Notes: generated from the sequence alone by a model not told the origin. Counted from the stretch's first letter, positions 48,733 to 58,587 are shown. The stretch is 64,000 bases of DNA from Microvirga tunisiensis (GCF_009296175.1 NZ_VOSK01000005.1:1-64000), one strand, 5' to 3'. Made by a program: numbers and translations.

Positions 48733-49193
48733 TGCCCCGCAACGGCAGCCAAACCCCATCCACCCATGCGGCGCGCGAGTACCTGTCCGACCGGATCGAG
48801 GAGCGTCCCGTCGCCACTACGGTCATGCGCTGGAGCTTCGTTCTCACCTGGTTCATGCGGGTCCTGGCGATCCTCTGGATCATGAAGGGCCTGAGCGCCT
48901 GGGCGGTGATCCTCGGCGTCTGGACGCCGGTCGGGCAGTTCGAGGGGCGCTCGACGGGGTATCAGGCCACCATCATCTATTTCGCCCTGATCGACCTGAT
49001 CGCCGCGGTCGGGCTTTGGATGGCCAGCACCTGGGGCGGAATCATGTGGCTCCTCGCCATCATGAGCCACCTGATTCTCGCAGCATTTTTCCCGGGAATC
49101 GTCTCCGGCGGCGTCATGACGCTGGCGTTCTTCCTGACGCTGATGGCGGTCTATCTCGGCGTCTCATGGCTGGCCGCGCAGGAAAACCACTGA
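48732..49193 (+). CDS. DUF6163 family membrane protein
   Basis: The 153-residue protein has four hydrophobic segments after a polar N-terminus: WFMRVLAILWIMKGLSAWAV, YQATIIYFALIDLIAAVGLW, MWLLAIMSHLILAAFFPGIV and MTLAFFLTLMAVYLGVSWLA. It resembles the DUF6163 family found next to the crotonase-type gene in Rhizobiales. Function is unknown. The ATG overlaps the hydrolase stop, so the two are translationally coupled. Confidence 0.75.
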   Translation: MPRNGSQTPSTHAAREYLSDRIEERPVATTVMRWSFVLTWFMRVLAILWIMKGLSAWAVILGVWTPVGQFEGRSTGYQATIIYFALIDLIAAVGLWMASTWGGIMWLLAIMSHLILAAFFPGIVSGGVMTLAFFLTLMAVYLGVSWLAAQENH

Positions 49194-49467
49194 GGAAGAC
49201 CACTGATCGCGTGCAGCCTGCCAAGCTCCTCACGCAGAAGTGTATCCTCAAGAACACAGTTCAAAGTTACATAAGGGCCAAAGGCGTTTCAGAGGCGCGA
49301 GGAGCACCGGGCAGGGCGGTTTGCCATAAAACGGCCCCTATGTTCCTCGCTTTCGATACCGTTCCTTAATCCTATCCCGGCACTTATCGCTGGGAAGGGG
49401 ACAGATGCGGACACCCGTTCGCCGCTTCCCCGATCGACAACATCTAACCGGGAAAGAGCCTGCGCTC

Positions 49468-50739
49468 ATGTTCTCTCGCCGTACCCTCCTGACCGGATCG
49501 CTCGCCCTGATCTTCACGCCGGCTACCGGAGCCCTGGCCCAGCAATCCGCCCCGAGCCAGGCCGAGTGGTCGCAGAACTACGAGGCGGTGTCCCGCACCC
49601 GCGTCCAGCGCACCTCGACCCCGATGCTGTCTTCGGAGGCGCTTGCCGCCACCGAGCAGATGATCGAGTACTACCGCAACATCGCCGCCCGCGGCGGCTG
49701 GCAGCCCGTCCAGGGCGTCCAGGGTCTGCGCGTCGGCTCGAAGAGCCCGGCCGTCGTCGCCCTGCGCCAGCGCCTCATCATCACGGGCGACCTCGATGCC
49801 GCTGCCGGCGAATCGCCAATCTACGATTCCTACGTCGAGGCCGGCGTGCGCCGCTTCCAGGCCCGCCACGGCATCAGCTCCACCGGCACCGTGACGGCGC
49901 CGACGATCGCCGCCATGAACGTGCCGGTCGATGTCCGTATCCGCCAGCTCGAAATCAACGTGGCCCGCCTGCGCACCCTCGTCGGCAGCGGACTTCCCAA
50001 CCGCTATGCGGTGGCCAACATCCCGGCCGCTCTCGTGGAGACGGTGGAGGGTGGCGTGGTGCATACCCGCCACGCCGCCGGCGTCGGCAAGATCGACCGC
50101 CAGTCGCCGCTGCTGAACTCCAAGGTGGTTGAGGTCAACTTCAACCCGTTCTGGACGGCTCCCGCCTCGGTGGTCAAAAAGGACCTGATCCCGAAGATGC
50201 AGAAGGAGCCGAACTACCTGGCCGAGAACCGGATCCGCATCTTCAACGGAGCCGGCCAGGAGGTTCAATCCAGCCAGATCAACTGGTTCTCGGACGAGGC
50301 GACCCGCTACCGCTTCCGCCAGGATCCGGGCGGCGATCTCAACTCCATGGGCTTCGTGCGCATCAATATCCCGAACCCGCACGGCGTCTACATGCACGAC
50401 ACGCCCTCCAAGGGCATCTTCGGCGACGATTTCCGTTTCGTGTCCTCGGGCTGCATCCGCATCCAGAACGTGCGCGACTACATCGAGTGGCTGCTGAAGG
50501 ACACCCCCGGCTGGAGCCGCGAGCAGATCGACGCGACCTTCAAGTCCGGCGAGCGCATCGACGCCCGTCTGGCGCAGCCGGTTCCGATCCACTGGATTTA
50601 CATGACCGCCTGGGCCACCCCAGACGGCCTCGTGCAGTTCCGCGACGACATCTACAACAAGGACGGCCTCGGCAACGCGATCCCGGTCGCCAGCCGCACT
50701 CCGACCGAGCCGGACGAAGAGATGTTCCTGCAGAACTAA
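49468..50739 (+). CDS. L,D-transpeptidase with peptidoglycan-binding domain (YcbB-like)
   Basis: The 423-residue exported enzyme makes 3-3 cross-links or similar bonds in peptidoglycan. The N-terminus (MFSRRTLLTGSLALIFTP) has a twin-arginine pattern, so export may use Tat. A PG_binding_1 domain follows (about 90-155: RVGSKSPAVVALRQRLIITG). The YkuD domain carries the catalytic motif HDTPSKGIFGDDFRFVSSGC followed by IRIQNVRDY, with the nucleophilic cysteine. The ATG at 49468 begins the signal peptide; an in-frame start at 49405 would mask it. It is transcribed alone. Confidence 0.9.
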   Translation: MFSRRTLLTGSLALIFTPATGALAQQSAPSQAEWSQNYEAVSRTRVQRTSTPMLSSEALAATEQMIEYYRNIAARGGWQPVQGVQGLRVGSKSPAVVALRQRLIITGDLDAAAGESPIYDSYVEAGVRRFQARHGISSTGTVTAPTIAAMNVPVDVRIRQLEINVARLRTLVGSGLPNRYAVANIPAALVETVEGGVVHTRHAAGVGKIDRQSPLLNSKVVEVNFNPFWTAPASVVKKDLIPKMQKEPNYLAENRIRIFNGAGQEVQSSQINWFSDEATRYRFRQDPGGDLNSMGFVRINIPNPHGVYMHDTPSKGIFGDDFRFVSSGCIRIQNVRDYIEWLLKDTPGWSREQIDATFKSGERIDARLAQPVPIHWIYMTAWATPDGLVQFRDDIYNKDGLGNAIPVASRTPTEPDEEMFLQN

Positions 50740-51042
50740 AGGGCAGGGCGCGAGGCGGGCCTCAGCCTCAGCCTCAACGTCATCGCTCAATCGCCACGTC
50801 ATCACCGGCCTCGTGCCGGTGATCTCCTTTCTGTGTGGTGTCGCGCTCACCCAATCGGGATGGCCGGCACAAGGCCGGCCATGACGTGGCGCGTTGCCCC
50901 CGGCCGCCCGTTGCATTTCCAGCGCCTAATGGGCATGTCTCCTGTGCGGGTTGGCGCGGTCAAGCCAGCCATGGTAAAGGCCTGGGCAATTCGGATCGAG
51001 CGGCCCGTTCCAGCCGGGCTCACAGGAAGACGAGGGTGACCC
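50740..51042. other. Intergenic region between L,D-transpeptidase gene and glyA
   Basis: 303 bases containing a type-A element (50797-50886) and the probable glyA promoter and leader. No glycine, THF or SAM riboswitch structure was recognised before glyA. Confidence 0.55.
50797..50886. repeat. Type-A palindromic element (order 2-1)
   Basis: A 90-bp element. The left arm CACCGGCCTCGTGCCGGTG is type 2. The core is diverged (GTGGTGTCGCGCTC). The right arm GGCCGGCACAAGGCCGGCC is a type-1 end with a type-2-like loop, ending ATGACG. Confidence 0.82.
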
Positions 51043-52347
51043 ATGAGCGCGAGTGAAGCGGCACACAGCCATCTGTCCAACAGCTTTTTCTCGGCGAGCC
51101 TTGCCGACGGCGATCCCGAGATCGCCCGCGCCATCGGGCTCGAACTCGGCCGCCAGCGCGACGAGATCGAACTGATCGCCTCCGAGAACATCGTCTCCCG
51201 CGCCGTCCTGGAAGCCCAGGGCTCGGTGATGACCAACAAGTACGCGGAGGGCTATCCGGGCCGCCGCTACTACGGCGGCTGCCAGTTCGTCGACATGGCC
51301 GAGGAGCTCGCCATCGAGCGCGCCAAGCGCCTGTTCGACTGCAAATTCGCCAACGTCCAGGCCAATTCCGGCTCCCAGGCCAACCAGGCCGTGTTCATGG
51401 CCCTGATGAAGCCGGGCGACACCTTCATGGGCCTCGATCTCGCCTGCGGCGGCCACCTGACCCACGGCTCGCCGGTCAACATGTCCGGCAAGTGGTTCAA
51501 CGTGGTGAGCTACAAGGTGCGCGAGAGCGACCAGATCATCGACATGGACGAGGTCGCGGAACTTGCGCGCACCCACAAGCCGAAGGTGATCGTCGCCGGC
51601 GGCTCGGCCTATTCCCGCTTCTGGGATTTCGCCCGCTTCCGCGAGATCGCCGATGAGGTCGGGGCCTTCTTCATGGTCGACATCGCCCACTTCGCGGGCC
51701 TCGTGGCCGGCGGCGCGCATCCGTCGCCGTTCCCGCACGCCCACGTGGTCACCACCACGACCCACAAGACCCTGCGCGGCCCGCGCGGCGGCATGATCCT
51801 CACCAACGACGAGGACATCGCCAAGAAGGTCAATTCCGCGATCTTCCCCGGCCTCCAGGGCGGACCGCTCATGCACGTCATCGCCGCCAAGGCGGTGGCC
51901 TTCGGCGAGGCCCTGCGCCCCGAGTTCAAGCTCTATGCCCGCTCGGTGGTCGACAATGCCAAGGTGCTCGCCGACACCATGCTGGCCGGCGGCTACGCCA
52001 TCGTGGCCGGCGGCACGGACAACCACCTGATGCTGGTCGATCTGCGCCCGAAGAAGCTCACCGGCAAGGCCGCCGAAGCTGCTCTCGGCCGCGCGCACAT
52101 CACCTGCAACAAGAACGGCGTGCCCTTCGACCCCGAAAAGCCGATGATCACCTCCGGCATCCGCCTCGGCACCCCGGCAGCCACCTCGCGTGGCTTCGGC
52201 GTGGCCGAGTTCCGGAAGGTCGGCGAGCTGATCGTCGAGACCCTGGACGGCCTCGCCAAGCACGGCGAGGAGGCCAATGCCTCGGTCGAGGAATCGGTCA
52301 AGCAGCGTGTGCATGAGCTGACCCGCCGCTTCCCGATCTATGGTTGA
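51043..52347 (+). CDS. glyA: Serine hydroxymethyltransferase
   Basis: The 434-residue PLP enzyme interconverts serine and glycine and supplies one-carbon units on tetrahydrofolate. It has [36 protein letters not shown] and the cofactor-lysine motif [17 protein letters not shown]. Length fits the family. The glyA-nrdR-ribD order is conserved in Rhizobiales. Confidence 0.97.
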   Translation: MSASEAAHSHLSNSFFSASLADGDPEIARAIGLELGRQRDEIELIASENIVSRAVLEAQGSVMTNKYAEGYPGRRYYGGCQFVDMAEELAIERAKRLFDCKFANVQANSGSQANQAVFMALMKPGDTFMGLDLACGGHLTHGSPVNMSGKWFNVVSYKVRESDQIIDMDEVAELARTHKPKVIVAGGSAYSRFWDFARFREIADEVGAFFMVDIAHFAGLVAGGAHPSPFPHAHVVTTTTHKTLRGPRGGMILTNDEDIAKKVNSAIFPGLQGGPLMHVIAAKAVAFGEALRPEFKLYARSVVDNAKVLADTMLAGGYAIVAGGTDNHLMLVDLRPKKLTGKAAEAALGRAHITCNKNGVPFDPEKPMITSGIRLGTPAATSRGFGVAEFRKVGELIVETLDGLAKHGEEANASVEESVKQRVHELTRRFPIYG

Positions 52348-52384
52348 TCGAGAAGCCAGAGTGTGGCCGGACCTTCCCCTTCTG

Positions 52385-52474
52385 CGTCATCACCGGCCTT
52401 GTGCCGGTGATCCCGGTTGTCCGAGGTGGAGCGCTCTTCCGATCGGGATGGCCGGGACAGGCTCGGCCATGACG
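52385..52474. repeat. Type-A palindromic element (order 2-1)
   Basis: A 90-bp element between glyA and nrdR. The left arm CACCGGCCTTGTGCCGGTG is type 2, the core contains GAGGTGGAGCGCTC, and the right arm GGCCGGGACAGGCTCGGCC is type 1, ending ATGACG. Confidence 0.85.
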
Positions 52475-52563
52475 GCTGATGGTTGTTCTCAGATGGCCGG
52501 CATCGCGTTCCGGATATGTGCGGCTTTGACGAATCTTGATCTGGATCTGCGGGTAGAAGGCTG

Positions 52564-53073
52564 ATGCGCTGTCCCTATTGCGGGAGCCTGGACACCCAGG
52601 TGAAGGATTCCCGTCCCACGGACGATTCCTCGTCTATCCGCCGGCGCCGCATCTGCCCGGATTGCGGCGGCCGCTTCACGACCTTCGAGCGGGTGCAGCT
52701 GCGTGAGCTGACGGTCCTGAAGCGATCCGGCCGGCGGGTGCCGTTCGATCGGGACAAGCTGCAGCAATCGGTCGAGGTCGCGCTGCGCAAGCGTCCGGTG
52801 GATCCGGAGCGGGTCGAGCGGATGATCAACGGCATCGTGCGCCAGCTCGAGAGCATGAGCGACGGCGAGGTGCCGAGCGAGACGGTGGGCGAGCTCGTCA
52901 TGGAGGGCCTGAAAGGCCTCGACGACGTGGCCTATGTGCGCTTCGCCTCCGTGTACAAGAACTTCCGTGAAGCCAAGGACTTCGAGGAAATTCTCGGCAA
53001 GCTGGCCGAAGGCGAGGGGGATGAGGATCTTCCGCCTCCGCCGAAGAAGAAGCGCGTACAGACCGAGCAATGA
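52564..53073 (+). CDS. nrdR: Transcriptional repressor NrdR
   Basis: The 169-residue regulator represses ribonucleotide reductase genes when dATP is plentiful. The N-terminal zinc ribbon has Cys3, Cys6, Cys31 and Cys34 ([35 protein letters not shown]), followed by the ATP-cone ([20 protein letters not shown]). The C-terminal 20 residues are acidic then basic. Its stop overlaps the ribD start (ATGA). Ribonucleotide reductase genes are not in this window. Confidence 0.96.
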   Translation: MRCPYCGSLDTQVKDSRPTDDSSSIRRRRICPDCGGRFTTFERVQLRELTVLKRSGRRVPFDRDKLQQSVEVALRKRPVDPERVERMINGIVRQLESMSDGEVPSETVGELVMEGLKGLDDVAYVRFASVYKNFREAKDFEEILGKLAEGEGDEDLPPPPKKKRVQTEQ

Positions 53074-54209
53074 ACTCCCCGGGGGCGACAGGGCGACAAT
53101 CCGATCGGGCCATTCAGGACGAGCGCTTCATGCGCCTCGCCATTGCCCTCGGCGAGCGCAATCTCGGCCTGACCTGGCCGAATCCATCCGTCGGCTCGAT
53201 CGTCGTGGACGAGAGCGGGGATGCTCCGGTGATCCTTTCGCAGGGCGCCACTCAGGCCGGAGGCCGGCCCCATGCCGAGCGCGTGGCCCTGGCGGCTGCG
53301 GGAGCGCGCGCGAAGGGCGCGACCCTCTACGTCTCCCTCGAACCCTGCTCGCACCACGGCAGGACCGCGCCCTGCGCGGATGCGGTGGTCGAAGCGGGAG
53401 TGGCACGGGTCGTATCGGCGCTCGAGGATCCGGATTCGCGCGTCGCCGGGCTCGGCCATGCCCGGTTGCGGGAGGCCGGGATCGACGTGACGGTCGGCTG
53501 CCTCGCCAGGGACGCCCGCCGCGCCCATATCGGCCATATCACCCGCGTCACGAAGGGGCGGCCTGCGGTCACGGTGAAGCTCGCGCGCAGCACCGAAGGC
53601 TTCGCGGGTTCGCGCCAGGGCCCGCGCCTGATGCTCACGGGCGCGATCGCCAACGCAAAGGTGCACCTGATGCGCGCCCATGCGGATGCGATCATGGTCG
53701 GGGTCGGCACCCTTCTCGCTGACGATCCGCTGCTGAACGTCCGCCTGCCGGGCCTGGAGGCTCGCTCGCCCATCCGCATCGTCGTCGATTCGCACCTGCG
53801 CACGCCTCCGACCGCTGGCGTCGTGGCGGGTGCGCGCGATATTCCGACCTGGATCGTCACAACCGTCACGGCCCCCGTCGAGGCGGAAAAAGCCCTCACG
53901 GAGCACGGTGTGGAGGTGTTGCGGGTCGCGGCCGACGAGAGCGGCCGTGTCCTGCTGCCGGAAGCCCTGGAACTCCTCGGCGCCCGCGGCATCACCCGTA
54001 TTTTCTGCGAGGGCGGCCCCGAGCTGGCGGATGCGCTGGCCGAGGCCGACCTCGTCGACGAACTGGTCCTGGTCACCGGCCGCTCGGCCAGGGGGCAGGG
54101 CGACCTTCCGGCCCTCGGCCCGTCGCTCCAGGACCGCATGGACCTTCTCGATTGCCGGGCCGAGGACCGGATCGGCCCCGATCTTTTCATGTTTTGGGAG
54201 AGACCCTGA
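53070..54209 (+). CDS. ribD: Bifunctional riboflavin biosynthesis deaminase/reductase
   Basis: The 379-residue protein carries out the second and third steps from GTP to riboflavin. The N-terminal deaminase domain has the zinc ligands in [15 protein letters not shown] and [16 protein letters not shown]. The C-terminal NADPH-dependent reductase domain has [20 protein letters not shown] and [16 protein letters not shown]. It overlaps nrdR by four bases and ribE by one base (TGATG), so the three are coupled. Confidence 0.96.
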   Translation: MNSPGATGRQSDRAIQDERFMRLAIALGERNLGLTWPNPSVGSIVVDESGDAPVILSQGATQAGGRPHAERVALAAAGARAKGATLYVSLEPCSHHGRTAPCADAVVEAGVARVVSALEDPDSRVAGLGHARLREAGIDVTVGCLARDARRAHIGHITRVTKGRPAVTVKLARSTEGFAGSRQGPRLMLTGAIANAKVHLMRAHADAIMVGVGTLLADDPLLNVRLPGLEARSPIRIVVDSHLRTPPTAGVVAGARDIPTWIVTTVTAPVEAEKALTEHGVEVLRVAADESGRVLLPEALELLGARGITRIFCEGGPELADALAEADLVDELVLVTGRSARGQGDLPALGPSLQDRMDLLDCRAEDRIGPDLFMFWERP

Positions 54210-54844
54210 TGTTTACGGGTATCGTCACCGATGTCGGTGAGATCGCGACCGCCGAGGGGGCTCAGGGAACCCTGAAGCGCCTGCGGATCCATGCATCCTA
54301 TGACCCCGCCACCATCGCGCTCGGTGCGTCCATCGCCTGCGGCGGGCCGTGCCTGACGGTAGTGGCCGTCGGCCCCCGCGAGGGCGGCTGCTGGTTCGAC
54401 GTGGATGCCGCCGCCGAAACCCTGGAGCGCACCACCGTGGGCGACTGGCAGTCCGGCACCAGGGTCAACCTGGAGCGCTCGCTGAAGATCGGCGACGAAC
54501 TCGGCGGCCATATCGTGACCGGGCACGTGGACGGCGTTGCCACGATCGTGGGCAAGGAGTCGATCACCGCCGGCGACGACCCGTGGGGGCCGACCGCACG
54601 GTTCGTCATCAAGGCGCCGCACGCGCTGGCCCCCTTCATCGCGGAAAAAGGCTCCGTCTGCCTCGACGGCACGTCGCTCACGGTGAACTCCGTGAACAAC
54701 GACATGTTCTCGGTCCTGATCATTCCCCATACCCTGAGCGTCACCACCTGGGGCGGCCGGCAGGTGGGCGACAAGCTCAACCTCGAGGTCGATCTCATGG
54801 CCCGCTACGCCGCGCGGCTTGCGGATGCGCGCCGGGCGGAGTAG
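54209..54844 (+). CDS. ribE: Riboflavin synthase, alpha chain
   Basis: The 211-residue enzyme makes riboflavin from two 6,7-dimethyl-8-ribityllumazine molecules. It has two similar lumazine-binding domains: [17 protein letters not shown] at the N-terminus and the second repeat with GGHIVTGHVDGVATIVGKES, then CLDGTSLTVNSVNNDMFSVL. The ATG overlaps the ribD stop. ribH follows, but after a type-B repeat rather than directly. Confidence 0.96.
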   Translation: MFTGIVTDVGEIATAEGAQGTLKRLRIHASYDPATIALGASIACGGPCLTVVAVGPREGGCWFDVDAAAETLERTTVGDWQSGTRVNLERSLKIGDELGGHIVTGHVDGVATIVGKESITAGDDPWGPTARFVIKAPHALAPFIAEKGSVCLDGTSLTVNSVNNDMFSVLIIPHTLSVTTWGGRQVGDKLNLEVDLMARYAARLADARRAE

Positions 54845-54878
54845 GTGAACCCTAACGTTTCCCGTATCCAATACACCA

Positions 54879-54989
54879 CCCTCATCCTGAGGAGGCGCGT
54901 CAGCGCCGTCTCAAAGGATCAGGGCGTCTCCAGTGCTTTCTGGACCCTCCTTCGAGACGCAGCCTCCGGCTGCTCCTCAGGACGAGGGC
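54879..54989. repeat. Type-B nested palindromic repeat, copy 4
   Basis: The ends are CCTCATCCTGAGGAG and CTCCTCAGGACGAGG. Internal stem-loops are GGCGCGTCAGCGCC and CAGCCTCCGGCTG, with GTCTCAAAGG against CCTTCGAGACG around a CTCCAGTGC...CTGGA centre. It lies in the riboflavin operon between ribE and ribH. Confidence 0.85.
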
Positions 54990-55022
54990 AGAGAGACTGT
55001 CAGAATTCTGAACGGATTTCAT

Positions 55023-55514
55023 ATGGTCGCGCCTTCCGATAAGCCGAAAAGCCCCCGTCCGCCGGTTCCCGGCGCCCGCATCCTGGTCGTCGAGGCCCGC
55101 TTCTACGACGACATCGCCGACGAGCTTCTGCGCGGCGCGAGTGACGCGGTCGAGGCGGCGCAGGCCACCATGGACGTGCTGACCCTCGATGGCGCGCTCG
55201 AAATCCCCGCCACCATCGCGATCGCGCTCGATGCTGCCGAGAAGGCCGGCAGGCCTTACGACGCCGTCGTGGCTCTGGGCTGCGTCATCCGCGGCGAGAC
55301 CGGCCATTACGATATCGTGGCCGGCGAGAGCGCCCGCGCCCTGATGGACCTCTCCGTGGAGCGCCGCATTCCGCTGGCCAACGGCATTCTCACCGTCGAG
55401 AATGACAAGCAGGCCTGGACCCGCGCGAGCGTGAATGAATTGAATAAGGGCGGTGGAGCGGTGGATGCGGCTCTCGCCGTCCTGCGCATCAAGCGCCAAC
55501 TCGTGGAGGCCTGA
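55023..55514 (+). CDS. ribH: 6,7-dimethyl-8-ribityllumazine synthase
   Basis: The 163-residue enzyme joins the ribitylaminouracil product of RibD (after dephosphorylation) with dihydroxybutanone phosphate to give lumazine. Signatures are [38 protein letters not shown] and [19 protein letters not shown]. The start at 55023 has only a weak site (ACGG) upstream. nusB begins two bases after its stop, so those two are cotranscribed. Confidence 0.95.
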   Translation: MVAPSDKPKSPRPPVPGARILVVEARFYDDIADELLRGASDAVEAAQATMDVLTLDGALEIPATIAIALDAAEKAGRPYDAVVALGCVIRGETGHYDIVAGESARALMDLSVERRIPLANGILTVENDKQAWTRASVNELNKGGGAVDAALAVLRIKRQLVEA

Positions 55515-55516
55515 TC

Positions 55517-55999
55517 ATGACGAAGCCAGCAGAGCGCTCGGCCGCTCGCCTCGCTGCCGTCCAGGCCCTTTATCAGATGGACGTGTCGGGCAAGACCGTG
55601 CTCGATGCGCTCGCCGAGTTCGAGGCCTTCTGGATCGGCCGCGAGGTCGAGGGCATCGAGTTCCAGCCGTCGGACAACGTGTTCTTCCGCGACATTCTCT
55701 CGGGTGTGGTCACGAACCAGCGCGAGATCGACATGAAGATCGACAACGCGCTTGCCAGCGACTGGCCGCTGAAGCGCGTCGAGGCGGTGCTGCGCGCCAT
55801 CCTGCGCGCGGGCGGCTATGAGCTGATGTTCCGCAAGGACGTGCCGGCCCGCGTCGTCATCACGGAATATGTGGACGTGACCCATAGCTTCTACGGCGAG
55901 GACGAGCCGGGCCTCGTGAACGCGGTGCTGGACAAGGTCGCCCGCGACGTCCGCCCGGGCGAGCTCGAAAAGAAGTCCGCCGGCCAGGGCAAGCGCTGA
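55517..55999 (+). CDS. nusB: Transcription antitermination protein NusB
   Basis: The 160-residue all-helical RNA-binding protein works with NusE in rRNA antitermination. The motifs are RSAARLAAVQALYQMDVSGK, WPLKRVEAVLRAILRAGGYE and VVITEYVDVTHSFYGEDEPG with LDKVARDVR. The ribH-nusB pair is common in proteobacteria. thiL comes next, after a type-A repeat. Confidence 0.96.
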   Translation: MTKPAERSAARLAAVQALYQMDVSGKTVLDALAEFEAFWIGREVEGIEFQPSDNVFFRDILSGVVTNQREIDMKIDNALASDWPLKRVEAVLRAILRAGGYELMFRKDVPARVVITEYVDVTHSFYGEDEPGLVNAVLDKVARDVRPGELEKKSAGQGKR

Positions 56000-56077
56000 A
56001 CGCGGCCGGACACTGGGAAATGGGTTGCAAAGCGGGGCGCTGCACTCGACTGGAAACGAGAGCGCGCTTCCTCCCCG

Positions 56078-56167
56078 CGTCATCACCGGCCTTGTGCCGG
56101 TGATCCCGATTTGAGAAGCGACGCGCTTCACTGTACCGAGATGGCCGGGACAAGCCCGGCCATGACG
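56078..56167. repeat. Type-A palindromic element (order 2-1)
   Basis: A 90-bp element between nusB and thiL. The left arm CACCGGCCTTGTGCCGGTG is type 2, the core is GAAGCGACGCGCTT and the right arm GGCCGGGACAAGCCCGGCC is type 1, ending ATGACG. The core is identical to that of the 37194-37280 element, whose arms are in the opposite order. Confidence 0.88.
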
Positions 56168-56240
56168 TGAGAGAATGGCTCGTCCACCCCCCGCCCTTAC
56201 TTCCTCCTCAACATGGGGAGGGAAGGAGACGCACCCGCTC

Positions 56241-57227
56241 ATGAGCGTGCAACGACCTTCGGAAGACGGCCTGATCGCCCGCTTCTTCGCCCCCATCGCC
56301 GGCGAAGGGGCCCTTGGCCTGAAGGACGATGCGGCCCGTCTCACGTCGAAGCCCGACCACGATCTCGTCCTCACCGTCGACGCCTTGGTGGAGCGCGTCC
56401 ATTTCCTGCCCGAGGATGCCCCCGGGTCCATTGCACGCAAGGCGCTCGGCGTGAACGTCTCGGATCTGGCCGCCAAGGGCGCCGACCCGGCCGGTTTCCT
56501 GCTGAGCCTCGCTCTGCCCGACGACTGGACCGAGAGCTGGCTCGCCGAGTTCGCCGAAGGGCTTGGAAAAGCGTCACGGGATTTCGCCTGCCCGCTCCTC
56601 GGCGGCGATACCGTGAAGGCGAAAGGTCCGTTGACCCTGTCCGTCACCGCTGTCGGGCAGGTTCCGGCGGGCCGGATGGTACTGCGCACGACGGCAAAGC
56701 CTGACGACGTCATCTGTGTCACCGGCACCATCGGCGACGCGGCCCTCGGGCTGAAGCTCCACTCCGGTCCAGACTGGGCCGAGGGCCTATCGCCTGAGGA
56801 ACGGGCGCATCTCGCCGACCGCTATCTCCACCCCCGGCCGCGCCATCGCCTCGCGGCAGCCCTGCGAAGCCATGCCAGCGCCGCCATGGACGTCTCGGAT
56901 GGCCTCGCCGGAGATCTCGCCAAGATGATGCGGGCAAGCGGCGTCGGCGCCCTCATCGAGGCCGACCGGGTGCCGCTGTCGGGTGCCGCGGCGAAGGCTG
57001 TGCAGGCTTCGCCCGACCTGCTCGACCTCGCCCTAACCGGCGGGGACGACTACGAGATCCTCTGCACCGTGCCGGAAAAGAATCTCGACAGTTTCCGGAA
57101 AGAGGCCGATACGGTCGGGATCACCCTGTCCGTCATCGGCCGAGTCGTCTCAGGACATGACCTGCCGGTCTTTCGGATCAACGGTCTCGAAAGACGCTAC
57201 GATGTCGGCTCCTACCAGCATTTCTGA
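56241..57227 (+). CDS. thiL: Thiamine-monophosphate kinase
   Basis: The 328-residue enzyme phosphorylates thiamine monophosphate to the active diphosphate cofactor. It belongs to the AIR synthase-like ATP enzymes, with LKDDAARLTSKPDHDLVLTV, VNVSDLAAKGADPAGFLLSL, CPLLGGDTVKAKGPLTLSVT, MDVSDGLAGDLAKMM and GGDDYEILCTV. The ATG at 56241 has AAGGAGA 11 bases upstream. The next gene starts inside its last 26 bases in another frame. Confidence 0.95.
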   Translation: MSVQRPSEDGLIARFFAPIAGEGALGLKDDAARLTSKPDHDLVLTVDALVERVHFLPEDAPGSIARKALGVNVSDLAAKGADPAGFLLSLALPDDWTESWLAEFAEGLGKASRDFACPLLGGDTVKAKGPLTLSVTAVGQVPAGRMVLRTTAKPDDVICVTGTIGDAALGLKLHSGPDWAEGLSPEERAHLADRYLHPRPRHRLAAALRSHASAAMDVSDGLAGDLAKMMRASGVGALIEADRVPLSGAAAKAVQASPDLLDLALTGGDDYEILCTVPEKNLDSFRKEADTVGITLSVIGRVVSGHDLPVFRINGLERRYDVGSYQHF

Positions 57228-58431
57228 TAGTTCATTCCAGGCACCTTCCAGCGACGTCGTCGCCAAGCACAATGCCGTCGTCCTGGCCGTCGCCATGGCA
57301 CTCGGCGGCTCGAGTCCGGCCATCGTCGTGTCGCTCGGCGGCCTCGTGGGGCAGGCGCTCGCATCGAACAGGGAACTGGCGACACTCCCCGTCAGCCTGC
57401 TCAATCTCGGGCTGGCGCTCGGCACCATCCCGGCCGCCTTGCTGATGCGCAAGGCAGGACGGCGAATCGGCTACATCATCGGCGCAGGGATCGGCCTTGC
57501 GGGAGGCTGCCTGGCCGCCTTCGGCATCGCCTCGTTCAGTTTTACCCTGTTCTGCCTCGGGACCCTGATCATCGGCAGCTACGGCTCCTTCAACCAGAGC
57601 TACCGCTTCGCCGCGACGGATTCCGCCTCCGAATCCTTCAAGCCCAGGGCGATCTCCTGGGTCATGACCGGAGGCCTGGTGGCCGGCGTGATCGGGCCGC
57701 AAACCGTGATCTGGACCAGGGATGCGGTCCAGGCAGCTCCATTTGCGGGAGCGTTCCTGGCACAGGCGACCCTGGCCCTGCTCTCGATGATCGCGATTTC
57801 GTTCCTGCGACCGGCGCCTGTCAGCCCCACGTCCACGAAGGCGGCCGGCCGTCCTCTGATCGAGATCGTGCGTCAGCCCCGGTTCATCGTGGCGGCGGTG
57901 ACGGGCCTTGTGTCCTACAGTCTCATGACCTTCATCATGACGGCAGCCCCTTTGGCGATGATCGACTGCGGCCACTCGATCGGCGCGGCGGCGCTCGGCA
58001 TCCAATGGCATATCCTGGCCATGTTCGGCCCGAGCTTCTTCACCGGTCGCCTGATCGCCCGATTCGGCAAGGGAAAGGTGACGGCCACGGGCCTGGTTCT
58101 GATTGCTCTTTCCGCCCTCATCGGCCTGTCGGGCATCGGCATCGCCCACTTCTGGACAGCGCTCATCCTTCTCGGGGTCGGATGGAACTTCGGCTTCATC
58201 GGCGCGACCGCCCTGGTGACCGATTGCTACCGGCCGGAGGAGCGTGCCAAAGTCCAGGCGGCCAACGACTTCCTCATCTTCGGCTCAGTCGCCATCGCCT
58301 CCTTCTCTTCAGGGAAGCTCCTGAGTGCGGGTGGCTGGGAGAGCGTGAACTGGCTGGTCTTCCCGCCCGTCCTCATCGCGCTAGTTCTGCTAGCTTGGCA
58401 GCAGAGGACGAAGGCGATCGCACCCGCTTAA
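57202..58431 (+). CDS. MFS transporter
   Basis: The 409-residue protein has twelve hydrophobic segments with the MFS-type loop LLMRKAGRRIGYIIGAGIGL between helices 2 and 3. Further segments include SFNQSYRFAATDS, which in many similar proteins precedes helix 5, and WNFGFIGATALVTDCYRPEE. Substrate is unknown. The ATG at 57202 overlaps the thiL end by 26 bases, so it may be coupled to thiL. A longer in-frame start at 57157 would lie deeper inside thiL and adds polar residues. Confidence 0.85.
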   Translation: MSAPTSISDSSFQAPSSDVVAKHNAVVLAVAMALGGSSPAIVVSLGGLVGQALASNRELATLPVSLLNLGLALGTIPAALLMRKAGRRIGYIIGAGIGLAGGCLAAFGIASFSFTLFCLGTLIIGSYGSFNQSYRFAATDSASESFKPRAISWVMTGGLVAGVIGPQTVIWTRDAVQAAPFAGAFLAQATLALLSMIAISFLRPAPVSPTSTKAAGRPLIEIVRQPRFIVAAVTGLVSYSLMTFIMTAAPLAMIDCGHSIGAAALGIQWHILAMFGPSFFTGRLIARFGKGKVTATGLVLIALSALIGLSGIGIAHFWTALILLGVGWNFGFIGATALVTDCYRPEERAKVQAANDFLIFGSVAIASFSSGKLLSAGGWESVNWLVFPPVLIALVLLAWQQRTKAIAPA

Positions 58432-58526
58432 AGTATTAAGGCGTTCCTGTGGGTTCTGCGTGCAGGATTGTTGCGAACGGCCTAGTTTTTTGTCACCAAA
58501 TACGACGTTCGCTGGGGGTGGAGGTC

Positions 58527-58565
58527 CTTCAAGGCCAAAATGTGGGCCTTGAAGAGTGGCTTTTT
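58527..58565 (+). promoter_or_regulatory. Hairpin with T-run just before hppA
   Basis: CTTCAAGGCC (58527-58536) and GGCCTTGAAG (58545-58554) are perfect 10-bp arms around an eight-base loop; TTTTT starts at 58561. It lies 96 bases after the MFS stop and 23 bases before the hppA start, so it is either the terminator of the upstream gene or an attenuator in the hppA leader. Confidence 0.65.
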
Positions 58566-58587
58566 GCTTTCCCATAACAAGGATGGC

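Noticed and set aside
52348-55022. FMN riboswitch in front of the riboflavin genes
   Set aside because: The conserved RFN stems and loops were not found in the gaps before nrdR, ribD or ribH. The only structures there are the palindromic repeats.
56000-56240. TPP riboswitch before thiL
   Set aside because: No THI-box sequence; the gap holds a type-A element.
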